64,000 bases of DNA from Flectobacillus longus (GTDB lineage Bacteria > Bacteroidota > Bacteroidia > Cytophagales > Spirosomataceae). The stretch is from contig NZ_JASHIC010000035.1 of the NCBI RefSeq assembly GCF_030056705.1, positions 1-64,000 of the forward strand, written 5' to 3'. Positions 35,271 through 43,508 of this stretch are shown one piece after another. The translations under genes were made by a program, and so were the position numbers. The notes under the pieces are model-generated. The model saw only the letters and a list, made by a program, of their open reading frames with translations, searched no databases and was not told where the DNA came from. Numbering within the stretch: position 1 is the first letter of the stretch; every line of letters starts with the position of its first letter.

Positions 35271-35291
35271 TAGAAAAGTAGATACTGTAAT

Positions 35292-36170
35292 CTAATCAGT
35301 CATAAAACTTTCAAGCGAATTTACCAATTGTTTTAGTTGATAAAAGTGCACTTTAGATTTTGACGATTGAATCATCTTAAGCATAGTATCAATATCCTTA
35401 AAAACTTTGTCGGTAGCAGTCGCATTTGAAGAATTAGACACAGGCGTTGGCTGAGCAACAAGCAAATCTAAGGCCTCTACACTTGAGATAGGTTGTTCGA
35501 TAACCGTTTTACTCAATTGTTGAATTACTTTTTTAGGAATCTTTACTTCACCCGCAAGTACTTGCTTACGAAAATCAATATCTAGCTTTTCAAGACCACT
35601 GGCAAAATCCCCATCTCTACGAATAGTTTTTTCATCAACCTTAAATTGCTGCGCAATTTTTTCGGAAGTTTTTAATTCCACTCCTTCAGCCAAAAAATTA
35701 GATTCTTTAATGGTCAATTTCTCAGCATTGTATCTCAAACCACGATAATAGGCCATCTGTGTTGGACTCAGATTTCGACGACCCATTTGTAGGTCAAGCA
35801 TATAATTTCTAACATCAAGAATTGTCTCAAAAAACATCAAAACAATATTGAATGGTAGATTATGTTTTTGACAAATCAAGTATCTATTATGACCATCTAC
35901 CAATACAAACAGCTCGAGATCAGTCTCAGAATTAGGATTTACTTTTTGTTCAGTGGTTTGCCAAATCACTAAAGAGTCCTTACAGCCATTTGCTAAAATA
36001 TTAGTTTCGAGCCCTTCAAATTCATCTTTTTGTAAAGGTTGAATCAAGTCTTTGAGTTCATCTAAAATCGTGATTCGTTGTTTAATATTCTCATTCGAAA
36101 TCAAACCTGAAGTCACTGTTTTGGTAACATTTGATTTCATTTGAGCTTTAAAATCTATCTTCTTAGCCAT
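35292..36170 (-). CDS. parB: ParB/Srx-domain partition protein
   Basis: A 292-residue centromere-binding protein. The N-terminal ParB/sulfiredoxin fold includes LILANGCKDSLVIW-like ILANGCKDSLVIWQ and LVDGHNRYLICQKHNLPF. The CTP-binding motif of classical ParB (G-E-R-R) appears here as GHNR, and the E-N-L-Q-R-x-D-L motif as DLQMGRRNLSPTQ, the version common in plasmid and phage members. A helix-turn-helix follows (TSEKIAQQFKVDEKTIRRDGDFA), and the C-terminal 70 residues probably dimerise. The start codon directly abuts the parA stop. The four GGACA palindromes immediately downstream are its likely binding sites. Confidence 0.88.
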   Translation of the reverse strand: MAKKIDFKAQMKSNVTKTVTSGLISNENIKQRITILDELKDLIQPLQKDEFEGLETNILANGCKDSLVIWQTTEQKVNPNSETDLELFVLVDGHNRYLICQKHNLPFNIVLMFFETILDVRNYMLDLQMGRRNLSPTQMAYYRGLRYNAEKLTIKESNFLAEGVELKTSEKIAQQFKVDEKTIRRDGDFASGLEKLDIDFRKQVLAGEVKIPKKVIQQLSKTVIEQPISSVEALDLLVAQPTPVSNSSNATATDKVFKDIDTMLKMIQSSKSKVHFYQLKQLVNSLESFMTD

Positions 36171-37139
36171 CTATTTCGAATTACGTTTTGAATTAATATT
36201 ATTGAGGAGCTCCAGAGCCAACTCATCATAAGATTTGGCAGCAGCAGAATTTTTATCAAAGTCAAAAATTGGGGCTTTTAAAGCTTGAGCTTTTTTAATT
36301 TCGATTCCTTTCTTAATCTCAGTATCAAAAATATTGACACTTTGATAGTTCTCTCTTACGGCCTCTTTCATACTAGTGTGTACCGTATTTTTCTCAACAA
36401 TCGTAAACAAAATACCTTCAATATGTAGTGTTGGATTTGAAAAAATCTGAGTTTCGTAAATTACGCCAAAAAGCGAGTTAAGACCATTCACTGCATTCAT
36501 TTCAGGTTGCATAGCCACTATGCACGAATTAGCGGCATTCAATGCGTTGAGTGTCAATACCGATAGGGAAGGGGGGCAGTCAATCAAAATAAAATCGTAA
36601 ATATCCAGAAATGGAACTAGAGCTCTTTGCAAACGTTGTTGACTAGCTGGAGCCGACAGTAAGATTTGTTCGGCCTTTTGGAGTTCTAAGTCAGATGGTG
36701 CAATATGCAAATACTCAGTAACTTCTTCGATATGCAATGGAATGGTATAATTCACCAAAGAATTAAATACTTGTCCATTTTCGGTAGTTACGTTAAATAT
36801 CTGACTCAAGTTTCCTTGCGAGTCGAGGTCAATTAATAGTACTTTCAAGCCACGATTTGATAACGCTTCACCCAAATAGGCTGTTGTAGTTGTCTTTCCT
36901 ACACCACCTTTGTTATTGGCTATAGCAATAACAGTAGCTTTAAGGTTGAAAGCTTCGTTGTAACCATATTTCATTAAAACAGGTAACAATTTGCTACGTT
37001 GCTTGTCAGTAAGTTCGCGTTTGAGAGAGATAATTTGAGTAAGCGAACGAATCGCCATACCAGCTTCTTTTTCAATACCGGTTATGGTGAGGGCTGGATT
37101 TCTATTGAGAAAACGAATTAGTAAGTCTGTAGTAAGCAT
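36171..37139 (-). CDS. parA: ParA partition ATPase with N-terminal HTH
   Basis: A 322-residue Walker-type ATPase. About 65 N-terminal residues form a helix-turn-helix-like region (LTITGIEKEAGMAIRSLTQIISLKRELTDKQRSKL), so it may also repress its own operon, as type Ia plasmid ParA proteins do. The deviant Walker A motif is NNKGGVGKTTTTA; DLDSQGNLSQIF and FILIDCPPSLSVLTLNAL are motifs A' and B. It moves plasmid copies together with ParB. It is 69 bp downstream of rep and abuts parB, in a rep-parA-parB order. Confidence 0.95.
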   Translation of the reverse strand: MLTTDLLIRFLNRNPALTITGIEKEAGMAIRSLTQIISLKRELTDKQRSKLLPVLMKYGYNEAFNLKATVIAIANNKGGVGKTTTTAYLGEALSNRGLKVLLIDLDSQGNLSQIFNVTTENGQVFNSLVNYTIPLHIEEVTEYLHIAPSDLELQKAEQILLSAPASQQRLQRALVPFLDIYDFILIDCPPSLSVLTLNALNAANSCIVAMQPEMNAVNGLNSLFGVIYETQIFSNPTLHIEGILFTIVEKNTVHTSMKEAVRENYQSVNIFDTEIKKGIEIKKAQALKAPIFDFDKNSAAAKSYDELALELLNNINSKRNSK

Positions 37140-37208
37140 AAAAAAACATTTATTGCGTAAATATAATATTTGTAATCTATTTGAACAATAAATGTCTTTT
37201 TTTATATC

Positions 37209-38567
37209 TTATAAAACCAAACCAAATTCTTTTGCTTTTGGAAGATAGGGTTCTTTGATTTTTTGAAAATTAGAAGCAAAATGATTTTTACACCAAGTTA
37301 CAACAAAACTTGTTACCATAAACTGCTGATTTTGAATAGCTCCATAAAATTTCATTGGAATAGAGCTTTCGTCCGAAGCCAAAATATACTCCCATACCAA
37401 TTCATCTGTAACAGTTTTAGGGCCATTTTCAATTTTACCTTTAAGTTCATTATAAATAGCAACTCCAACAGACGTATCAGACTTCAACAAATGGATAGCA
37501 TATTCCAAGCAGTCATCATAATAGGCTTTAAGCAAAGAATCTTTTTGGTAAGTAATCGACTTTTCTTGGACTTTAATATTCTCCGTAATAATCAACTGTT
37601 CTTGATGAGCTCTAATCTTGAGTTCTTTGGTTTCTTGTTGTTTGACAATATCTTCGGCACTCACCATCTTTTGTAAATAACGAGCTGGATCTTGTACTTT
37701 TCCTTGTTTTATTTCTTTGAGTGTATATTCTACTCCTGCCAAAATTTGGGCATAAGGATATTTCTTAAACCAGGTATTCACAACTGCCTCTGTAACATAA
37801 TCTTTCACGAGTGTGTGAATCTCTACAATTTGGAATTGCAAACTTTCATCCACTTTTGTCTTCTGGCGATTTTCGATAATAATAAAGCGTAAACGAATTA
37901 CTTTTTTTCCTGATTTAATTTCTTCAAAATCAAAATATAAATCCGAACTACTCTCTAATTCTGTTCTGGCTTGTTGCAATACTTTAAGTTTGAAATCAAA
38001 ATAATTTTTGTATCTGGTCGAAAGCCCCAAACGATCTTTCAAATCTTCAACATCTAACTCAAATGAACCAAAGCGCTCGTATTGTTTACAGAATTCATAA
38101 AATCGAATGGCATAAATACTATCTAAAAAAAGTAGATTACGTATATCTAAAACCGTAAAGTTTTCTTTGATTTGTAAAAGGAAGGGTTTGAGCTTATTGG
38201 AAAACTCAAAAATAAATTTTGCCTCAACTTTGTCATAAACGATTGAGCTAAAGAAGTTTGCTTCTAATTTGATTTTATCATCTTCGTAATAAATATCTTT
38301 TTTACGAAGTTTGGTCAGTTCTTCTTGTAAGTATTTTAATAAGTTTTTGGTTTTCCCACCTACAAAGTTTTGAAATTCTTTCAAAGAAATCTGAACATCA
38401 GGCAAATCGTCATTACTCTGATCGACAGATGCAATGACTTTCAGAAAAACTTTCATCTGTACTGCTGTAATGTCAAACTTAGCATTAATAATCGGATTGG
38501 TCTTGACTAATCTATTAGGATCTCTCGAAATAACTTCAATGGCTTTTTCTCTATGCTCTTTACTCAT
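37209..38567 (-). CDS. Rep_3 family plasmid replication initiator
   Basis: About 452 residues from the ATG at 38567 (a TTG five codons upstream is less likely). The N-terminal two thirds match the Rep_3/RepB initiator fold of two winged helices: ISRDPNRLVKTNPIINAKFDITAVQMKVFLKVIASV is the conserved start, then LEANFFSSIVYD, FEFSNKLKPFLLQIKENFTVLDIRNLLFLDSIYAIRFYEFCKQYERFG and VEDLKDRLGL. The C-terminal 150 residues are extra and charged. It should open the origin at 38.6-39.05 kb by binding the iterons as a monomer, and repress its own promoter as a dimer at the inverted half-iterons upstream. First gene of rep-parA-parB. Confidence 0.92.
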   Translation of the reverse strand: MSKEHREKAIEVISRDPNRLVKTNPIINAKFDITAVQMKVFLKVIASVDQSNDDLPDVQISLKEFQNFVGGKTKNLLKYLQEELTKLRKKDIYYEDDKIKLEANFFSSIVYDKVEAKFIFEFSNKLKPFLLQIKENFTVLDIRNLLFLDSIYAIRFYEFCKQYERFGSFELDVEDLKDRLGLSTRYKNYFDFKLKVLQQARTELESSSDLYFDFEEIKSGKKVIRLRFIIIENRQKTKVDESLQFQIVEIHTLVKDYVTEAVVNTWFKKYPYAQILAGVEYTLKEIKQGKVQDPARYLQKMVSAEDIVKQQETKELKIRAHQEQLIITENIKVQEKSITYQKDSLLKAYYDDCLEYAIHLLKSDTSVGVAIYNELKGKIENGPKTVTDELVWEYILASDESSIPMKFYGAIQNQQFMVTSFVVTWCKNHFASNFQKIKEPYLPKAKEFGLVL

Positions 38568-38597
38568 GGATGATTTGGGCAATGATTTAGATGGTAG

Positions 38598-38623
38598 AAC
38601 GACTAATTATTTCTTTAGTCGTT
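38598..38623. promoter_or_regulatory. Rep operator (inverted half-iterons)
   Basis: AACGACTAA and TTAGTCGTT form a perfect 9-bp inverted repeat 31 bp upstream of the rep ATG. The arms hold the iteron half ACGACT/AGTCGT. A second pair, GTAAAAACGAC (38659-38669) and GTCGTTTTTAC (38684-38694), lies further up. Typical of autorepression by initiator dimers. Confidence 0.7.
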
Positions 38624-38674
38624 TTTACGAAATTAGTACCTTGAAGTCACAAAAAAAAGTAAAAACGACACAAT

Positions 38675-38683
38675 TTATCCACA
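38675..38683 (+). other. DnaA box 1
   Basis: TTATCCACA, an exact match to the DnaA-box consensus TTATNCACA, inside the loop of the inverted repeat 38659-38694. Confidence 0.85.
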
Positions 38684-38698
38684 GTCGTTTTTACAAAA

Positions 38699-38707
38699 TG
38701 TGGATAA
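38699..38707 (-). other. DnaA box 2
   Basis: TGTGGATAA, the complement of TTATCCACA, 15 bp from box 1 and just before the first iteron. Two facing boxes are good evidence that host DnaA helps start replication here. Confidence 0.85.
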
Positions 38708-38710
38708 ATC

Positions 38711-38833
38711 CCCATAAAAGTCGTTATTGACCCATAAAAGTCGTTATTGTACCCCATAAAAGTCGTTTTATGACCCATAAAAGTCGTTTTATATCCCATA
38801 AAAGTCGTTTTATGACCCATAAAAGTCGTTTTT
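38711..38833 (+). repeat. Origin iteron array, six copies
   Basis: Consensus CCCATAAAAGTCGTTTTA. Copies begin at 38711, 38731, 38753, 38774, 38795 and 38816: spacings of 20, 22, 21, 21 and 21 bp, two helical turns. The first two end in TTATT, the others in TTTTA or TTTTT. All point the same way. Confidence 0.95.
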
Positions 38834-39007
38834 ATGGTACTTAAACCATTGAAAATCAATTAGTTGCGAAGCCTGAAAGAATAGAAAGAAAAGGAAAGAA
38901 ATGAAAGAATTTGACAAACAGCGTTGATTTTTTTTTAATTTTTTTAAAAGTTTAAAAATAAGGATTTTTTCATTCAGTGATTTAGAAAGAATTGTTTATT
39001 GCGGCAC

Positions 39008-39025
39008 CCCATAAAAGTCGTTTTT
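39008..39025 (+). repeat. Outlying origin iteron
   Basis: CCCATAAAAGTCGTTTTT, a full iteron 175 bp beyond the array, on the far side of the AT-rich stretch. Confidence 0.85.
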
Positions 39026-39097
39026 CTTTTTTCAGCGAAAAAAGAAAAACGAAAAAAAATCAAGTAAACTTTCAGAGGGAATTTTTTAACTTTAAAA

Positions 39098-39124
39098 AGC
39101 GCTCATATTTTGATTTTAAGCGCT
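39098..39124 (-). terminator. Terminator of FadR-type regulator gene
   Basis: Two AGCGCT blocks (39098-39103 and 39119-39124), self-complementary, form a stem; on the minus strand TTTTT follows. It lies 30 bp past the regulator stop and insulates it from the origin. Confidence 0.55.
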
Positions 39125-39153
39125 CAAAATACTCGACTTAGGTATTTTATCAT

Positions 39154-39864
39154 TTACTCAGCAAAAAGTCTCGCAAAATGATTTTCTAGGTGGTTTCTCA
39201 TGCCATTACGGAAAAGTTCTGGCGAGCCATTCTCAAGAATGTCAACCAAGCCTTTATGAGAAACAAATTTCCTTTGTGGTAAATCTTTCTTCAGTAGACC
39301 ACTATTGTGTACATAATCAAAAATAGGGAGTAACATTTTCTGAAAACTCTTGAGTGTTTTGTTTCCAGTAATTTCATAGAGTTTTCCATGAAAATTAATT
39401 TCGTGTTCGATATTGAACAAATGAGATTCGCTAGAACTAGGTTCATTCTTGACAATTTCCTTCAACTCATCGATATCCTTTTGCGTAATTTTTTGAAAAA
39501 TTAAATCTGCCATACCAATTTCCAACACCAAACGCAATTCAAAAATTTCACGCAAAGTATCCTCATCGAGAATGTAAGGATTCATGCTTTTGCTCATGAT
39601 ACTTACAATGTCGGGGCTTGTAATCACCGAACCTTTTTTCTTTTTGGATTCAATAATACCCATAGTACGCAGTCGAGTAATCGCTTCACGGATTACTGTT
39701 CTACTCACGCCCAAAAGCTCAACTAATTCTACTTCTTTGGGAATTACATCACCAACTTTGAGTTTGCGGCTTTGGAGCAACTCCACCAAATTGGCCTCAA
39801 CTTTATCTACCAACGAACTATTATCTACTGTGATAAAGCTATCATTAAAATCTTCATTTGTCAT
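39154..39864 (-). CDS. FadR/GntR family regulator, probable nan repressor
   Basis: A 236-residue regulator of the FadR subfamily. The N-terminal winged helix covers about residues 15-80 (QSRKLKVGDVIPKEVELVELLGVSRTVIREAITRLRTMGIIESKKKKGSVIT) and the C-terminal all-helical FCD domain the rest (LREIFELRLVLEIGMADLIFQ; NFHGKLYEITGN with a metal-site His). It is divergent from the sialic acid locus, as NanR is in enterobacteria. GT-N3-AC palindromes fitting this subfamily lie in the susC promoter (40183-40197) and, less perfectly, just before its own ATG (39867-39879). Sialic acid or N-acetylmannosamine as inducer is inferred. Confidence 0.92.
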   Translation of the reverse strand: MTNEDFNDSFITVDNSSLVDKVEANLVELLQSRKLKVGDVIPKEVELVELLGVSRTVIREAITRLRTMGIIESKKKKGSVITSPDIVSIMSKSMNPYILDEDTLREIFELRLVLEIGMADLIFQKITQKDIDELKEIVKNEPSSSESHLFNIEHEINFHGKLYEITGNKTLKSFQKMLLPIFDYVHNSGLLKKDLPQRKFVSHKGLVDILENGSPELFRNGMRNHLENHFARLFAE

Positions 39865-39866
39865 AT

Positions 39867-39879
39867 TATGTATTACTTA
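39867..39879. promoter_or_regulatory. Possible autoregulatory operator of FadR-type gene
   Basis: TATGTATTACTTA contains the GT-N3-AC spacing of FadR-family operators and resembles the site at 40183. It is 2 bp upstream of the regulator ATG. The right half is imperfect. Confidence 0.35.
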
Positions 39880-40150
39880 TTTTTATAAAAGTAGTATAAT
39901 CTATCGAATTTGAAAAGCAAAAATCATGAAAATTCGAGCAAAAAGGCATTTAATCGCCATTTAATTATTTTGTCTAACATGAAGCTTATGTTTTCTATAA
40001 ATCACTCATATATTATAAATGATTATTCATAATTATGATTATAAGTATTACATGTTATTAGCATAAAAGCTTATAAATAAGTGCTACCATTTCAAATAAG
40101 TAAGTATTTACTACTAAAATAAAATAATTTATAAAAATGTTACTAAAAAC

Positions 40151-40182
40151 TTGCATAAATGACTCGCTAGTCTATACCTTTG
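40151..40182 (+). promoter_or_regulatory. Promoter of the sialic acid locus
   Basis: TTG at 40151 and -7 box TACCTTTG at 40175-40182 are spaced by 21 bp, fitting the Bacteroidota consensus (TTTG ... TAnnTTTG). Transcription would start near 40189, about 30 bp before the susC ATG. The rest of the 353-bp gap (39865-40217) is AT-rich without ORFs. Confidence 0.7.
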
Positions 40183-40197
40183 TTATGTCATACATAA
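40183..40197. promoter_or_regulatory. FadR-type operator in nan promoter
   Basis: TTATGTCATACATAA: 6-bp perfect arms around CAT, with the GT-N3-AC core of FadR-subfamily sites. It starts directly after the -7 box and covers the predicted start point, so binding should block transcription. Confidence 0.65.
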
Positions 40198-40217
40198 TAC
40201 ATTAACTAAACTTTAAT

Positions 40218-43200
40218 ATGAAAAACATTTATCAGAAAGTGGGTTTACTCATGATTTGCATTTTGTGGACATTTGTTTCATGGGGGCAAAGCAAAAAAGT
40301 GAGCGGAAAAATTACCGCTTTAGAAAATGGCGAAGCGCTGCCCGGTGTTTCGATTCTCTTGAAAGGGAAAACACAAGGAGCCAGTACCAACGAAAAAGGA
40401 GAGTTCTCTTTGATGGCTACTGAAGGGGATATTTTGGTGATAAGCTATGTGGGATATATCAAGGAGGAAATCAAAATAGGAACTGCAACAAATTTGAGCA
40501 TTCAGTTGCGTTCGGATGTTACTTCTTTGGGAGAAGTAGTGGTGGTAGGGTATGGAACACAATCGAGACGCAACATAACCAGCTCGATTGGAAAACTCGA
40601 AAAAGACATTCTTGCTAATGCCCCAAGAGCCAACCTTGGGACAGCCTTACAAGGGTCTTTGGCTGGTTTGCAAGTCATCAACCGTTCGGGTACACCTGGA
40701 GCGGCACCTACCATTTTGCTTCGTGGGGGCGCCTCAATCAACAGCCCTGGAGCGCCGTTGGTTGTAGTTGATGGTGTTATTAGAGCACTCAATGATATTG
40801 CGCCAGACGATATTGAATCGATGGAGCTTTTGAAAGATGCTGCGTCAACAGCCATTTATGGTGCAAGAGCCAACAATGGGGTTATTTTGATTACTACCAA
40901 ACAAGGAAAAGCAGGTGTTGCAAGAGTGAATTACAAATTTACCTTGGGTTATAACAAAAACCGAGAAGGATATAAGTACATGAATGCGCGTGATTATATC
41001 TATTACAATCGTTTGGGAAATTTGAACTCAGGTAGAACATTGGCGCAAGTCAATGCTACTCGTGGGTATGGCTTATTGACGGATGCTGCCAATTTAGGCT
41101 TATTTGATATTCGTGCCAATACGCCTGTCAATGCGGGTCTGTTGGCGCAAGGCTGGCAATCGCTAGACGACCCTTATGGCGGTTCAATTTTGTACAAAGA
41201 TCATGGTGGCGAAATTGAGAATCTGATTTTTAGAAATACCTATACGCAAGACCATTACCTGAGTGTAGAAGGGGGTAATGATAAAGGGAAATATTTTGCA
41301 AGTTTTGACTATTACAACGAACAAGGTGTAATTGTTGGTTCTGATTACAAGCGTTATACAGGTAATCTGAACGGTTCTTATAAAGTAAGACCTAACTTGG
41401 AAATTTCGACGGGAGCAACGTTTTCGACTTCGTCTCAAATCGGAACGCTTGGTTCGGAAGCCAATACTTTGTACAGAAGTTTAGCAATTTGGCCAACGAT
41501 GAATCCTTGGTTGGATTCTTTGAAAACTCAGCCAAACCCCGGCAATGGCGTTACAGATGGAAACCCATTGTATTGGTTACAAAAAACAAAGCGTGAAAAT
41601 GAGGTAAATCGTATTACGGTCAATGCTTCGGCGAAGTATGATATTACCAAAGATTTATATTTGAAGGTTTCAGGCAATGCGTATTTGTTTGAGTCACTGA
41701 ACAACTCATTTAGTTTAGCTACTCAAAACTATACAAACTTGTACACTAATCCAGTGTCGTATAGCAATACTACTAGAAATGCGTCATCATTGTTCTCTCG
41801 TTCGTTTCAGCAGCAATACAATGCGATTTTGAATTACCAGAAAAATCTGGGAGATAAACATCATTTGACTGCCATGATTGGTACGGAATATTTCAAACAA
41901 AAAACTTTTGAAATGCAAGTTTTAGGTCAAAATGCACCAACCGATGACATTGAAACCGCCAATGCTTCGACCACATTTGCTGCTGGAAGTAATTATTCTT
42001 ACAAAGACGAATATCGAATTTTCTCACAATTTGGTCGCTTGAACTATGATTTCGATGAGCGCTATTTATTAAATTTTGTAGTAAGAAGAGATGGTATTTC
42101 AAGTTTGGCTTCGGATAATCGATTTGGTATTTTTCCGGGAATGTCGGCAGGTTGGAATTTGCACAAAGAAGAGTTTTTCAAAAATAGTAGTTTGAGTGAT
42201 TACGTGAGTTCAGTAAAACCAAGATTTAGTTACGGAGTAAACGGTAACGTAGCAGGTATTGGGAACTATGAAGTGCAAGGAGTTTATGGTTCGCAAGGAA
42301 ATTATAATACCAATTTGGGCTTTTTGAGCACAAGCATTATTAACACAGGCTTGCGATGGGAGAAAAGTACCACTTTGGACGTTGGTGTAGACGTTGGTTT
42401 ACTCAAAAATCGTATCAGCTTAATGGTGGATTATTATGACCGTCGTACCAGCGATTTGTTGACCAACTTGACCCTACCAAGTTACACAGGATACAGCTCC
42501 GTGCGTACCAATTTGGGTACATTCCAAAATACAGGTCTGGAACTGACTTTGAATGCAACAATTCTACAAAAACCAAACGGATTAGTTTGGAATGTTGGGG
42601 GTAATGTTTCATTTGTTGCAAACAAAATTTTACAACTTCCATTCAACGGCAATGAAAATAATCGCCAAGGAGGTCTACAAGTTTATGACCCTGCACAAGG
42701 AAAAGTCGTGTGGGTAGGAGGTTTGCAAGAAGGTCAGCCATTGGGAGCTATTTATGGCTACAAACAAGTGTCGATTTTCAAAAATGATGAAGAAGTAGCT
42801 CGCATTGCGGGTAATAGAGTAGATAATGTTGCAGCAATTGGCGGCCCATCGACAACAATGACTAATAAAATTACCCCAGGAGATGTCAATTGGCTCGACG
42901 TAGATAACAACAATATCATCGACTCTCGCGACCAAGTGTATTTGGGAAATGTCAACCCTAATGTCATAGGAGGATTTACTTCAACCTTGTCTTACAAACG
43001 CTTTTCGCTCTTTACCAGATTTGATTTTGCATTAGGACATACGATTTATAATGACCTTGTGGCTCGTACACTGGGTAACTATCAGGGAACTTTCAACTAT
43101 CTCGAATTGCAGAAAAATGCTTGGTCACCAACCAATACCGATACTGATATTCCAAAAGTGTATTATGCAGACCAAGTAGGAGCACCAGCAGGAAAGAAAA

Positions 43201-43490
43201 ACTATACGAGAGCCAATAACGCTGGAGCGGTTTTGAATGGCAACAACTCAAGATTTTATGAAAAAGGAGATTACTTAGCTTGTCGTGAAATTACCCTTTC
43301 TTATGATTTATCGAAAAGCACCATAGTGAATAAACTATTCTCTCAAGCTCGTATTTACGCCAACTTCAATAATCTTTTCTATATCACGAAGTTTAGCGGT
43401 CCTTCGCCAGAGCCAGCCTCAGGAGGAATCTATTCGGGTACGTATCCAACGCCAAGAACTGTTGTGATGGGAGTACAAGTGTCATTTTAA
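40218..43490 (+). CDS. SusC family transporter of the sialic acid locus (NanO-like)
   Basis: TonB-dependent outer-membrane transporter of 1090 residues. A signal peptide (MKNIYQKVGLLMICILWTFVSWGQ) leads into a carboxypeptidase-D-like domain (GKITALENGEALPGVSILLKG), plug (VVVVGYGTQSRRNITSSIGK and LVVVDGVIRALNDIAPDDIES) and barrel ending GVQVSF. It has no STN domain, in keeping with control by a soluble FadR-type regulator instead of a sigma/FecR pair. With SusD it would import sialic acid or sialylated oligosaccharide fragments, the job of NanO in Bacteroides and Tannerella. The ligand is inferred from the neighbouring genes. Confidence 0.93.
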   Translation: MKNIYQKVGLLMICILWTFVSWGQSKKVSGKITALENGEALPGVSILLKGKTQGASTNEKGEFSLMATEGDILVISYVGYIKEEIKIGTATNLSIQLRSDVTSLGEVVVVGYGTQSRRNITSSIGKLEKDILANAPRANLGTALQGSLAGLQVINRSGTPGAAPTILLRGGASINSPGAPLVVVDGVIRALNDIAPDDIESMELLKDAASTAIYGARANNGVILITTKQGKAGVARVNYKFTLGYNKNREGYKYMNARDYIYYNRLGNLNSGRTLAQVNATRGYGLLTDAANLGLFDIRANTPVNAGLLAQGWQSLDDPYGGSILYKDHGGEIENLIFRNTYTQDHYLSVEGGNDKGKYFASFDYYNEQGVIVGSDYKRYTGNLNGSYKVRPNLEISTGATFSTSSQIGTLGSEANTLYRSLAIWPTMNPWLDSLKTQPNPGNGVTDGNPLYWLQKTKRENEVNRITVNASAKYDITKDLYLKVSGNAYLFESLNNSFSLATQNYTNLYTNPVSYSNTTRNASSLFSRSFQQQYNAILNYQKNLGDKHHLTAMIGTEYFKQKTFEMQVLGQNAPTDDIETANASTTFAAGSNYSYKDEYRIFSQFGRLNYDFDERYLLNFVVRRDGISSLASDNRFGIFPGMSAGWNLHKEEFFKNSSLSDYVSSVKPRFSYGVNGNVAGIGNYEVQGVYGSQGNYNTNLGFLSTSIINTGLRWEKSTTLDVGVDVGLLKNRISLMVDYYDRRTSDLLTNLTLPSYTGYSSVRTNLGTFQNTGLELTLNATILQKPNGLVWNVGGNVSFVANKILQLPFNGNENNRQGGLQVYDPAQGKVVWVGGLQEGQPLGAIYGYKQVSIFKNDEEVARIAGNRVDNVAAIGGPSTTMTNKITPGDVNWLDVDNNNIIDSRDQVYLGNVNPNVIGGFTSTLSYKRFSLFTRFDFALGHTIYNDLVARTLGNYQGTFNYLELQKNAWSPTNTDTDIPKVYYADQVGAPAGKKNYTRANNAGAVLNGNNSRFYEKGDYLACREITLSYDLSKSTIVNKLFSQARIYANFNNLFYITKFSGPSPEPASGGIYSGTYPTPRTVVMGVQVSF

Positions 43491-43508
43491 TATTAAAGAA
43501 ACCGATTT

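Larger units (their letters stand above)
38596..39049. other. Replication origin (oriV) of an iteron plasmid
   Basis: Contains, in order: an inverted repeat of half-iterons in the rep promoter; two consensus DnaA boxes; six tandem iterons; an AT-rich stretch (about 38910-38975, with poly-T and poly-A runs) suited to strand opening; a seventh iteron; and a 12-bp T/A hairpin at 39021-39049. All parts of a Rep_3 iteron origin are present next to the initiator gene. Confidence 0.88.

Noticed and set aside
38711-38833. CRISPR array
   Set aside because: Repeats are 18 bp with 2-4-bp spacers at about 21-bp periodicity and no cas genes; they are iterons.
38647-38859. Minus strand frame reading through the iterons, giving repeated T-T-F-M-G-H/Y-K units
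   Set aside because: The repeats arise from the 21-bp iteron spacing (a multiple of three), not from a repeat protein.
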